NCBI GenBank assembly: GCA_027038255.1
Contig: JALVXQ010000218.1
Span: 1-32,669, forward strand
Length of the DNA stretch: 32,669 nucleotides
Direction: 5' to 3'
Origin: Sulfurimonas sp.
GTDB lineage: Bacteria; Campylobacterota; Campylobacteria; Campylobacterales; Sulfurimonadaceae
Shown here: piece by piece, positions 8,422 to 17,219 of the stretch
Position numbering within the stretch: the stretch's first letter is position 1
How the letters are laid out: each line of letters begins with the position of its first letter
The notes under the pieces: model-generated
Told to the model about the DNA's origin: nothing
Databases searched by the model: none
What the model saw: only the letters and a program-made list of their open reading frames with translations
Translations under genes and position numbers: made by a program

Positions 8422-9389
8422 AAATACTGATAATTTTACCAAATTGGCTCGGCGATGCTGTAATGGCAACACCTGCCATTGAACTTTTAGCCAAACACTA
8501 TCCAAATGCGAAGTTTACTTTTGTCGGTAGTTATGTCAGCATAGAAGCATTGAAACACCATCCTCTCTGTGAAAAAGCAGTCATAGATGAGACAAAAAAA
8601 TCCTCTTCCCGTCTACTTGCAACATACAAACTCGCTCACGAACTTGGTCGTTTTAATATAGCAATAACATTTAGAAATCAACTACACTCTTCACTGCTCT
8701 TAAGGTTTACGGGAACGGTCTTCACTGTTGCCAAGCGTTCCTGGCACTCTCGCTTTTTACTTTCGCACACACCGAAAATAAAAGCCGATAAACATCTTGT
8801 AAAGCAGTATGCCGAGTTGGCAATGGTCAATGTCAATGATTTTAGAGAGGATGAGATTCCACCACTCAAGCTCTACATCAGACCAAAAACTTTTGAAAAA
8901 CCCACTTTAGGCATCAATGCTGGAGCTACTTACGGCAGTGCGAAACGTTGGTATCCGGAGCGTTTTGCAGCCGTAGCTACTGAGTATGCAGAGAAATATG
9001 ACATCATCATCTTCGGTGGTCCCAATGAGGTAGAAATGGCACAAGAGATCGAAGAGAATCTCAAAAAACTCGGTGTCACAAACTACACAAATCTCGCAGG
9101 AAAAACGAACATAGAAGAGCTATGTGCCAACATCGGAGGCTGTTCACTTTTCATTACCAATGACAGTGGACCGATGCATGTAGCAGCTGCCTATCAAGTC
9201 CCGACCGTCTCCATCTTTGGACCAACAAAATACAAAGAGACCTCTCAATGGATGAATGAAAAAAGTAAATTAGTGCGTAAAGAGATGGATTGTAGTCCGT
9301 GTATGAAAAGAGAGTGCCCCCTTGGACATCATGAGTGTATGAAAAGCATTACAGCCGACGAAGTTTCGCAGGCTGTAAAAGAGTTATAA
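8418..9389 (+). CDS. waaF: ADP-heptose:LPS heptosyltransferase II
   Basis: MKILIILPNWLGDAVMATPAIELLAKHYP, FGPTKYKETSQW, MDCSPCMKRECPLGHHECMKSI: characteristic of WaaF. Confidence 0.9.
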   Translation: MKILIILPNWLGDAVMATPAIELLAKHYPNAKFTFVGSYVSIEALKHHPLCEKAVIDETKKSSSRLLATYKLAHELGRFNIAITFRNQLHSSLLLRFTGTVFTVAKRSWHSRFLLSHTPKIKADKHLVKQYAELAMVNVNDFREDEIPPLKLYIRPKTFEKPTLGINAGATYGSAKRWYPERFAAVATEYAEKYDIIIFGGPNEVEMAQEIEENLKKLGVTNYTNLAGKTNIEELCANIGGCSLFITNDSGPMHVAAAYQVPTVSIFGPTKYKETSQWMNEKSKLVRKEMDCSPCMKRECPLGHHECMKSITADEVSQAVKEL

Positions 9390-9391
9390 AT

Positions 9392-9997
9392 CTAGAAACC
9401 TATCTTAAATCCTACATACCAGTAAGAGTTATATGTAAAATCACCACCATTTACGGCATAACCTTTATTGGCTTTGTAGTTCGTATCTAAACTTCTATAC
9501 CCTAATGTAATGCTTCCATTGTCAATAATCTCAATGTCATAACTTAAACGATATTCTAAATAGCTATCAGCATCACTAAATGAGAGTACAGACGGTGCAT
9601 AATAAAGCTCACCATTTAAGTACATTGGAACAAAATCATTGGCAGGAATCTTATATGCAAACTGAAGTCCTAACGGCACAGCCGCATAGTTCTGCGTAAA
9701 AGCAACTTTTGCACCCATTCCTATACGCATCCCTCTATTACCAACAGGACGCATCAAAAGAAAGTTTCCTTCAAAATAAGGTTTTAGATTAGCATAATCA
9801 TTATCTGAATGTGTATCATCCGCATTTAAAAACTTCGCACCAACAAACATGGTATTTGGCTCTACTGCGTCATTGAACTGACCCAAATCAAACTGTCCAC
9901 TTACTTCTAAGTCTTTATTGTTAATATTAATTTCACCTGTATGCATTGCAAATGCTGTTATCGCTGTTGCACTGAGGAGTGTAATCTTTTTTAGCAT
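9392..9997 (-). CDS. YfaZ-like outer-membrane beta-barrel protein
   Basis: Signal peptide MLKKITLLSATAITAFA, alternating amphipathic strands, terminal Phe (VGFKIGF), overall size about 200 aa. Confidence 0.6.
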   Translation of the reverse strand: MLKKITLLSATAITAFAMHTGEININNKDLEVSGQFDLGQFNDAVEPNTMFVGAKFLNADDTHSDNDYANLKPYFEGNFLLMRPVGNRGMRIGMGAKVAFTQNYAAVPLGLQFAYKIPANDFVPMYLNGELYYAPSVLSFSDADSYLEYRLSYDIEIIDNGSITLGYRSLDTNYKANKGYAVNGGDFTYNSYWYVGFKIGF

Positions 9998-11421
9998 GTC
10001 TTTCCTTGTATCTTTTCTATAGTTTTTGTTGTACTTTTGCCATCGACAAAGTCCACAAGTTTCAACTCTCTAGCAAATTCTGTACCGACTACGGTTTTAC
10101 CTTCATAGTCTCCGCCTTTGACAAGAACATCCGGTGCTATCATTTTAATGAGTTCATACGGAGTATCTTCTTCAAATGGCACAACAAAATCCACCGCTTC
10201 AAGAGCAGCAAGCAAGTAAGCTCTGTCCTCTGCAACATTGACAGGACGCGTAGGACCTTTGAGACGTGAAACGGAAGCATCAGAATTCAGACCAACTATC
10301 AAAATATCGCCAAAACTTTTAGCAATTTGAAGGTATTTTACATGTCCCACATGTAGGATGTCAAAACAACCATTTGTAAAAACGACTCGCTTCCCTTGTG
10401 ACTTATAACGCTTCACAATGGCATCAATCTCTTCAAATGTTTTGATGTGCGCATCTGAAGAACTTTTATGCAGACTCGCTTCATACTCCTCTATCTCATC
10501 GATTGTCACCGTAGCTGAACCAATTTTCCCTACAACCACACCCGCTGCAAGATTTGCAAATTTTGCCGTCTCATCTATATTTTTACATGCACTCAGCGCA
10601 TACGCGATGGAAGCAATGACTGTATCGCCTGCACCTGTTACATCAAAAACCTCTTTAGCAACTGTAGCAAAGCGTTTTAACTTCTCATCATAGATGGCAA
10701 TTCCATCTTCAGAGAGTGTAATAAGTGAAACAGTTAAATCACACTCACTTTTAAGCTGTAGCAGTGCCTCTTTAAGTGATACCTCATCATCTATATCTCT
10801 ACCAGTTGCGAGTTGTGCCTCTTTTTTATTGGGTGTTAAAAGATATGCCCCTCTGTATTTACTAAAGTCACTCCCTTTTGGATCCACTAAAACTTTGACA
10901 CCGTTTGCATTGGACAAAGAAATAACGCCCTGACATAACTCTTCAGTCAAAACACCTTTTCCATAATCAGACAAAATGAGCGCATCATACTCATTTATAC
11001 TTTTCTTTACAGAGTCTAAGATTTTTGCTACAGACTCTTTTTCTATGGCATTTTTACTCTCTTTGTCATAGCGTAATATCTGCTGACTCACGGCAATGAC
11101 ACGACTCTTTTTCGATGTTTTTCGCCCTTTTTGTATCATAAGGTTTTGTGTATCTACATCTATTGCACGCAGCATCTCACGCAGCTCTTCACCATTATCA
11201 TCATCACCAATCACACCGGCAACACTTACATCAGCACCGAGAGCTTTAAGATTATTGATGACATTTCCGGCCCCGCCGAGTACTGTTGTCTCTTTGGCAA
11301 TGTCAACAACCTGAACAGGTGCTTCGGGACTTATACGCTCACAACTTCCCCAGAGATAATGGTCTATCATCAAATCCCCAAGGACAAGTATTTTTGGCTT
11401 TGCCTCTTTTAAAATTTGCAT
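9991..11421 (-). CDS. hldE: Bifunctional D-glycero-beta-D-manno-heptose-7-phosphate kinase / 1-phosphate adenylyltransferase
   Basis: PfkB-type kinase (KILVLGDLMIDHYLWG, VFDVTGAGDTVIA) fused to a cytidylyltransferase-fold domain (VVFTNGCFDILHVGHVKYLQ). Confidence 0.95.
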   Translation of the reverse strand: MQILKEAKPKILVLGDLMIDHYLWGSCERISPEAPVQVVDIAKETTVLGGAGNVINNLKALGADVSVAGVIGDDDNGEELREMLRAIDVDTQNLMIQKGRKTSKKSRVIAVSQQILRYDKESKNAIEKESVAKILDSVKKSINEYDALILSDYGKGVLTEELCQGVISLSNANGVKVLVDPKGSDFSKYRGAYLLTPNKKEAQLATGRDIDDEVSLKEALLQLKSECDLTVSLITLSEDGIAIYDEKLKRFATVAKEVFDVTGAGDTVIASIAYALSACKNIDETAKFANLAAGVVVGKIGSATVTIDEIEEYEASLHKSSSDAHIKTFEEIDAIVKRYKSQGKRVVFTNGCFDILHVGHVKYLQIAKSFGDILIVGLNSDASVSRLKGPTRPVNVAEDRAYLLAALEAVDFVVPFEEDTPYELIKMIAPDVLVKGGDYEGKTVVGTEFARELKLVDFVDGKSTTKTIEKIQGKTC

Positions 11422-11423
11422 CG

Positions 11424-12443
11424 TTACTTTTTCACTTCTGTCTCATAAATGCGCTTTATCTCCGGCACATAGGCTTTGATGCCCTCTTCCATCTCATAAG
11501 CAGGGCTGTAATCAAGAAACTCTTTTGTATCTTCTATGTCAGCCTGCGTGAAGAACTGGTATGAACCGACATACGGATTTGGCATATACTCACACGTTGC
11601 AGATGTGCCAAGTTCTTTTTGTAAAATATTTACAATATCTTGAAAACTTCTCGCTTTGCCTGTGCCTACATTATAGACACCGCTCTTTTTCGGCGCCATC
11701 GCTTTAATGTTCGCCTGAATAATATCTTCTATATATATAAAGTCACGAAGAATCTTGTCACTTCCCTCAAAAAGACGCGGATTTTTTCCTGCTAAGAGCT
11801 GATGTCCAAACTGCAACACCATCGAAGCTGTCGTGTTTTTAAAATACTCACGTGCCCCATAGACATTGAAGTAACGAAGCCCCACAATGCTGATATCGGA
11901 ATTTTTCATATAATCATAGGCAATATTGTCCATCATCACTTTTGAAAAACCATACACATTGTTTGGCTCTTCATGCCCTACTTTAAAGGTATCACTCCCG
12001 CCATATGTTGCAGCAGAAGAGGCGTAGATCATGTTTGCATCGTGTGCCACGGCAAGGTCGAGCAGATCTTTAAAGGCATTAACATTTGTCTTTATCATCA
12101 GATCTTGCTCTAACGCCGTTGTATCTGAAATTGCCGCTTCATGAAAGATATAATCAAATTTATAATTCACTTCCAAATCTAAAAGCAGATCCTTATCATT
12201 AATATCACCACTGATAACCTCACCACCAAAGCCCAAAAGATTTTTAAAATGCCCAAATGATTTTAAATTGCCGTTACTCAGTGTCTCACCACTTCGAAAG
12301 CTATCTAAAATAACTACATGTGCATCGGGATGATTCTCCTGAAAGTAAAATGCAAGGTTCGAGCCAATAAAACCTGCCCCTCCTGTAATCAATATTGTCT
12401 TGTCTTTTAAATCTTCTTCAATGTATCGCATCTGCCCATCCAT
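11424..12443 (-). CDS. hldD: ADP-L-glycero-D-manno-heptose-6-epimerase
   Basis: ILITGGAGFIGSNLAFYFQENHP, SSAATYGG, YGFSKVMMD, LRYFNVYGAREYFKNTTASMV. Confidence 0.93.
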   Translation of the reverse strand: MDGQMRYIEEDLKDKTILITGGAGFIGSNLAFYFQENHPDAHVVILDSFRSGETLSNGNLKSFGHFKNLLGFGGEVISGDINDKDLLLDLEVNYKFDYIFHEAAISDTTALEQDLMIKTNVNAFKDLLDLAVAHDANMIYASSAATYGGSDTFKVGHEEPNNVYGFSKVMMDNIAYDYMKNSDISIVGLRYFNVYGAREYFKNTTASMVLQFGHQLLAGKNPRLFEGSDKILRDFIYIEDIIQANIKAMAPKKSGVYNVGTGKARSFQDIVNILQKELGTSATCEYMPNPYVGSYQFFTQADIEDTKEFLDYSPAYEMEEGIKAYVPEIKRIYETEVKK

Positions 12444-12544
12444 AATAAATTTATTTTAATAAAATGATACCTTTAAATTGATTAACAACTATTTAAGACT
12501 TAAACCAATATAATGTAGCTGAAACTTTATATTAAGGAAATAAA

Positions 12545-12832
12545 ATGAAAAAAATCGTAATCGCTTCAATCGCTACTTTAGCATTAGTTACAGCTGCATC
12601 TGCTGCAGTAAATGGAAAAGCATGTGCTGCATGTCATGGTGCTAACTGGGAAAAACACGCTATGGGTAAGTCTAAAATCGTTAAAGATATGACTCACGCT
12701 GAAATCGCTACTGCTCTTAAAGGGTACAAAGCTGGAACTTTCGGTGGACCAATGAAAGGTGTTATGAAAGGTCAAGTAGCTCGTTACTCTGATGCTGATT
12801 TAGAAGCTTTCTCACAAACTATCGGTAAATAA
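12545..12832 (+). CDS. Periplasmic class I cytochrome c (c553-like)
   Basis: Signal peptide MKKIVIASIATLALVTAASA, single CAACH heme motif, distal Met in GGPMKGVMKG. Confidence 0.9.
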   Translation: MKKIVIASIATLALVTAASAAVNGKACAACHGANWEKHAMGKSKIVKDMTHAEIATALKGYKAGTFGGPMKGVMKGQVARYSDADLEAFSQTIGK

Positions 12833-12844
12833 TTTCTGATACTT

Positions 12845-12875
12845 GAGTTGCCTTTCTGGCAACTCATCTTTTTTT
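12845..12875 (+). terminator. Rho-independent terminator of the cytochrome c gene
   Basis: GAGTTGCC-TTTCT-GGCAACTC perfect 8-bp stem followed by ATCTTTTTTT. Confidence 0.9.
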
Positions 12876-12878
12876 GGC

Positions 12879-13097
12879 CTATTCTGGTCGATACTCTTTT
12901 TTCTTTAGCTCTTCTTTTTTACGTTCTAAATTAGCAGCATCATTCAAATCATCAACACCATCAAATTTTACAGCATTTAAAAATTTCTCTTCATCATCAA
13001 ACTGTCCTTTTTTTATCGCCCACATTAGTGTAACAACCGCTATACTTCCGAGAAATATAGAGACACCCAGCATCATTGCAATTACCCAACTATCCAT
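12879..13097 (-). CDS. ccoS: cbb3-type cytochrome oxidase assembly protein CcoS
   Basis: Small protein, one TM, MLGVSIFLGSIAVVTLMWAIKKGQFDDEEKF motif, adjacent to ccoI. Confidence 0.9.
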   Translation of the reverse strand: MDSWVIAMMLGVSIFLGSIAVVTLMWAIKKGQFDDEEKFLNAVKFDGVDDLNDAANLERKKEELKKKEYRPE

Positions 13098-13100
13098 TTT

Positions 13101-15494
13101 TTACCCTTTATATCCAAATTTTATTCTCATAGAATTCCCAACCACTAAAAGAGAGCTCACACTCATTGAAATAGCTGCAATAAGCGGAATAATATAACCC
13201 GCCATTGCAAGAGGAATGGTTATAGCATTATAGACAAAGGAGAGTGCCAGATTCTCTTTTATCATTGTAAATGTTTTTTTAGCAATTTTAAAACTATCAC
13301 AAAGTGATACGAAAGTATCATTGAGAAGTACCACATCACTCACCTCTATGGCTATATCACTCCCGTTACCCATGGCTATGGCTATGTCGGAGTTGGCCAA
13401 AGCTAAAATATCATTGATACCGTCTCCTGCCATCACTGTTACTTTTTTACGCTCATGAAGTTTTTCTACAAAGGCTGCTTTATCCTGCGGTGTCAATTCA
13501 TATTCATACTGCTCAATTCCCACAAGTTCAGCTACTTTTTTTGCACTCGCTTGATGATCACCGGTAAGCATAATTACCTCTATGCCCATCTTTTTTATTT
13601 TTTCAATGGAAACTTTGGCATCCTCACGCGGCAGGTCAAAAAGTTCATACTTGGCAAGTAACTCTCCGGCGTAGGCAAAATAAAACTCACTGTTATGACT
13701 CTCACTTTTAACATCTATACCTATTGTCTTCATCAGTTTTGCATTCCCGCCTGCCAGCATTTTTCCTTCATACATGGCACTCACACCCTGTGATGGAATA
13801 TTTTGAAAACTTTGCAATTCAAAAGGCTCAAACCCTTCACTGTATATATAATTTGAGACACCTTTTGAGACGGGATGTTTTGAATTCAGAAGCAGTGAAA
13901 AAAGTAATACTTTGTCAAAAGAGTCAAAAAGCTCTTCATGCACGACTTGAGGCCTGCCTTTGGTAATTGTTCCTGTCTTATCAAGAAGCAATACATTCGC
14001 ATTTGCCATCGTCTCCAACTGTGCCGCCTCTTTAAATAATATGCCTCGTTTTGAGGCCATGGAGAGTCCGACCAAAGTTGCAACAGGTGTAGCCAAAGCC
14101 AGAGCACAAGGGCATGCGATGACAATAACAGCGATAGATATCATAAATGATTGTTCGAAATGTGATGAGTAGAGATACCAGCCGACAAAAGTAAAAAAAG
14201 AGAGTGCTAAAATAATTGTAGAAAAATATTCACTGAGTCTGTTGGCCAACTGCTGAATTTTAGGCTTGTTGTTCATAGCATTCTCAAGCAGAGCGACAAT
14301 ATTGCTCATCGTAGAGTGGGCAAAATCTTTTGTAACTCTGTACTTCACATCGGCATCAATGCTGACAGTCCCACTAATAATATTTTCACCAACTCTTTTA
14401 AAGACAGGCTCACTCTCTCCCGTGAGACTGGATTCATCAAAAGTTCCACTCCCCTCTACTATCTCACCGTCAAGAGCAATTCTTTCACCTGCATTTACAA
14501 GTACTATTTCATCTACAAGCACATCGTTAACATTTTTACTGACGACTTTTTTATCTTCAATGGTCTTGACATCATTTGGAAGGTGATGGTTCATAATGTC
14601 TAAAGTATCAGCAATACTCTTTTTACTCAAAACTTCTAAAAATTTACCAACAAGCACAAAGGTCACAATCATCGTTACCGAATCAAAATAGGCCTCACCA
14701 CTGCGTGTCACTGTTATGTATATAGAGTAAATATAGGTCAATATTGCCCCGGTTGCCACGAGTGTGTCCATATTGACCGTTTTTGTCTTCATCCCATAGT
14801 ACATACCACGAATAAAAGGCCATCCGCTGTAAAAAAGGACAGGAGTTGCAAGGACCCACTCTCCAATATTTAAAATATGCTTGATTTGGGGTGTTATCCC
14901 TGTAAAGTATCCGGCATACTGCGCGACCATAATCGTCATCATATTCATTGTTGCAAAGACTGCAACAGCGATACGCATGTAGTACTCTTTTCTCTCTTTA
15001 TCTGCTTTCACTTCTTGGAGTGAAGCATCATACGGGTACGCATTGTAGCCAATAGCCCGAATCATATCTATGATTTTAGAGAGTTTTACACTGCTGTCGT
15101 CCCAGATAATCTTTGCTTTATTGTTGGTGTAGTTTATGTTTGTCGCGACAACTCCGTCCATATTTGTCAGTGCTTTTTCATTGAGCCAGACACAGGCTGC
15201 ACAGTGAATCCCTTCAATAACCAAAGAGACTTCATGGAAACCGTCATTATCAACAGAGACAAAGCGTTCATAAAATGCAGGGGAGTCAAAATTTGCAGAG
15301 TCTTCATACTGCTCAGAAGGAGGAGCCAGTTTATTGCCTCCTAATTTATCATAAAAGCCATCTAGTCCTTCATCGCTAAGCAGATGAAAAACACCCTGAC
15401 AGCCATTACAGCAAAAGTAATGTCCCTCATCTTCTATCATTACATCTTTAGAGAATTCTAAATGGCAGTGGTCACACGCGATTTTTTCAGACAA
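13101..15494 (-). CDS. ccoI: Heavy-metal (Cu) translocating P-type ATPase CcoI/FixI
   Basis: HMA GIHCAACVWLNEK, CPC motif (IACPCALALATP), DKTGTITKGRP, MLTGDH, AGDGINDILALA. Preferred start TTG 15494 preceded by GGAAAG, giving an 8-nt overlap with the upstream gene; the listed ORF starts at 15554. Confidence 0.92.
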   Translation of the reverse strand: MSEKIACDHCHLEFSKDVMIEDEGHYFCCNGCQGVFHLLSDEGLDGFYDKLGGNKLAPPSEQYEDSANFDSPAFYERFVSVDNDGFHEVSLVIEGIHCAACVWLNEKALTNMDGVVATNINYTNNKAKIIWDDSSVKLSKIIDMIRAIGYNAYPYDASLQEVKADKERKEYYMRIAVAVFATMNMMTIMVAQYAGYFTGITPQIKHILNIGEWVLATPVLFYSGWPFIRGMYYGMKTKTVNMDTLVATGAILTYIYSIYITVTRSGEAYFDSVTMIVTFVLVGKFLEVLSKKSIADTLDIMNHHLPNDVKTIEDKKVVSKNVNDVLVDEIVLVNAGERIALDGEIVEGSGTFDESSLTGESEPVFKRVGENIISGTVSIDADVKYRVTKDFAHSTMSNIVALLENAMNNKPKIQQLANRLSEYFSTIILALSFFTFVGWYLYSSHFEQSFMISIAVIVIACPCALALATPVATLVGLSMASKRGILFKEAAQLETMANANVLLLDKTGTITKGRPQVVHEELFDSFDKVLLFSLLLNSKHPVSKGVSNYIYSEGFEPFELQSFQNIPSQGVSAMYEGKMLAGGNAKLMKTIGIDVKSESHNSEFYFAYAGELLAKYELFDLPREDAKVSIEKIKKMGIEVIMLTGDHQASAKKVAELVGIEQYEYELTPQDKAAFVEKLHERKKVTVMAGDGINDILALANSDIAIAMGNGSDIAIEVSDVVLLNDTFVSLCDSFKIAKKTFTMIKENLALSFVYNAITIPLAMAGYIIPLIAAISMSVSSLLVVGNSMRIKFGYKG

Positions 15495-15969
15495 CTTGAA
15501 ACTTTCCAATTGCAGGATTCTTTTGCAACTCCTGCCATGGTTTGACATAACCATTCATACAGATGTAAACACCGGCTATCTCTTGTGTCTGGGCAAATCC
15601 TATGGCCATACCAAGATTGAAACCTGCTTCTGACTTTTCAATACTGTAAGGCTTCATCGCCCCCGTTAATACAATCACTCTGTCATCAAAAATGGCATCT
15701 AAGAACTCCGCTGTCTCTTGCATCGTATCTGTTCCGTGAACAAGAACAAACTCCGCTTCCTCTGACTCAGAAATGATGCTCGCAATGCGTTTTCTATCTT
15801 CGGTGTCCATATCAAGGGAATCTTTATACACCACACCTGCCACCATATAATGATGCTTTATCGAAGCCATTATCTCATCAACGGCATCGTTATCGTAAGG
15901 GACTTCAAGCACCCCACTCTCTTCATTATATCTTTTGTTAAAAGTTCCACCGCTATTAAGTATTAACAT
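15487..15969 (-). CDS. Short asparaginase N-terminal-domain protein
   Basis: MLILNSGGTFNKRY, VLVHGTDTMQETAEFL, VIVLTGAMKPYSIEKSEAGFNLGMA: type I/II asparaginase N-domain motifs, but the ORF stops at about 160 aa without the C-terminal domain. ATG 15969 preceded by GGAAAG. Confidence 0.85.
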   Translation of the reverse strand: MLILNSGGTFNKRYNEESGVLEVPYDNDAVDEIMASIKHHYMVAGVVYKDSLDMDTEDRKRIASIISESEEAEFVLVHGTDTMQETAEFLDAIFDDRVIVLTGAMKPYSIEKSEAGFNLGMAIGFAQTQEIAGVYICMNGYVKPWQELQKNPAIGKFQVV

Positions 15970-16484
15970 CTTTCTTTCCAAATTTCATCTAATTTTTTTA
16001 CTATTTTACTTGCACATGAGCTTTTCGCACGAGAGAATTCATCAAAAAGATAAGTCTCACGCAGACCTGCATTGTGTGCTGCTTCAATGTCACGCTCTTT
16101 ATCACCTATCATTATAGAGTTTTTCAGATCTACATCAAATTCATCTGCAGCTTCAAGTAGCATTCCCGGTTTTGGTTTACGACAATCGCACTCCCCGGAG
16201 ATTTCAGGATGGTGCGGACAGTGGTAGACTTTTGTAATATGTATGCCCTCTTTCTCAAATGCTTCGAGCATCCACTGCGTGAGCTTGGCAAAATCCTCTT
16301 GGGTATAAAATTTACGTGCAATTCCCGACTGATTTGTCACAATGAAAATCAAATATCCCAAATCTTGATAATGACGGCAGAGTTCAAAAACACCCTCTAT
16401 AAACTCGAAATCCTCTTTTTTATAGAGATACTCTTTTTCAACATTAATAACACCGTCACGATCTAAAAAAAGAGCTTTTTTCAA
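15963..16484 (-). CDS. gmhB: D-glycero-beta-D-manno-heptose 1,7-bisphosphate 7-phosphatase
   Basis: ALFLDRDGVINVEKEYLYKKEDFEFIEG, HAD motif, CPHHPEISGECDCRKPKPGML (Zn-binding loop). Confidence 0.93.
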   Translation of the reverse strand: MKKALFLDRDGVINVEKEYLYKKEDFEFIEGVFELCRHYQDLGYLIFIVTNQSGIARKFYTQEDFAKLTQWMLEAFEKEGIHITKVYHCPHHPEISGECDCRKPKPGMLLEAADEFDVDLKNSIMIGDKERDIEAAHNAGLRETYLFDEFSRAKSSCASKIVKKLDEIWKERC

Positions 16485-16487
16485 GGT

Positions 16488-17078
16488 CTACGCACCTACT
16501 CCCTCACCAAAGGTCTCTTTTTCGATGATGTCACAAAGAATATGTCCGATGAGAATGTGCGACTCTTGAATGCGTGGTGTGGAGTTTGAAGGCACAACCA
16601 AAGCGACATCTGCCATTTTCGCCATCTCTCCGCCGTCACGACCTGTAAGTGCTACAGTAGTGATTCCTTTTTTCTTTGCACTCTCAAATGCTTTGATGAT
16701 ATTGACCGAGTTTCCGGATGTTGAAATACCAATAAAAATATCACCTGCTTGTCCCATCCCCTCTAATTGACGTGAGAAGACTTGATCATAACCATAATCA
16801 TTACCGATTGCTGTAAGGTTTGATGTGTCCGTTGTAAGTGCTAGAGATGGAATGGACGGTCTGTCAAAACCATAACGCCCGACGAGTTCTGCTGCAATGT
16901 GTTGTGCATCTGCCGCACTTCCGCCATTACCTGCCAAGATGGTCTTTTTATCGCCCTTGTAAAGCTCCACACACATCTGTGCCACTTCTTCAATCTTTTC
17001 TAAAAGCGCTTCATTTTCATAAACAGCCTGCTTTGTTTCATACGATTTTTTTATCTGGTCTTTAATATAGTTTTTCAT
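16488..17078 (-). CDS. gmhA: Sedoheptulose-7-phosphate isomerase
   Basis: ILAGNGGSAADAQHIAAELVGRYGFDRPSIPSLALTTDTSNLTAIGNDYGYDQVFSRQ. Confidence 0.95.
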   Translation of the reverse strand: MKNYIKDQIKKSYETKQAVYENEALLEKIEEVAQMCVELYKGDKKTILAGNGGSAADAQHIAAELVGRYGFDRPSIPSLALTTDTSNLTAIGNDYGYDQVFSRQLEGMGQAGDIFIGISTSGNSVNIIKAFESAKKKGITTVALTGRDGGEMAKMADVALVVPSNSTPRIQESHILIGHILCDIIEKETFGEGVGA

Positions 17079-17171
17079 AAATGCACCTAAATTATTATCT
17101 ACAAAATAATAGCATAGAATTGGTTACAAAGTGCTGCTTAAAAAGAGTGGAGGGGGAAAATTTATAGAAGT

Positions 17172-17198
17172 GAGTCAAAGAGAAAAACTCTTTGACTC
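17172..17198 (-). terminator. Hairpin downstream of aclA (possible terminator)
   Basis: GAGTCAAAGAG-AAAAA-CTCTTTGACTC: perfect 11-bp stem with 5-nt loop in the aclA/gmhA intergenic region. The T-tract following on the minus strand is weak. Confidence 0.6.
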
Positions 17199-17219
17199 GA
17201 AGATATTACAAAAAGAAAA

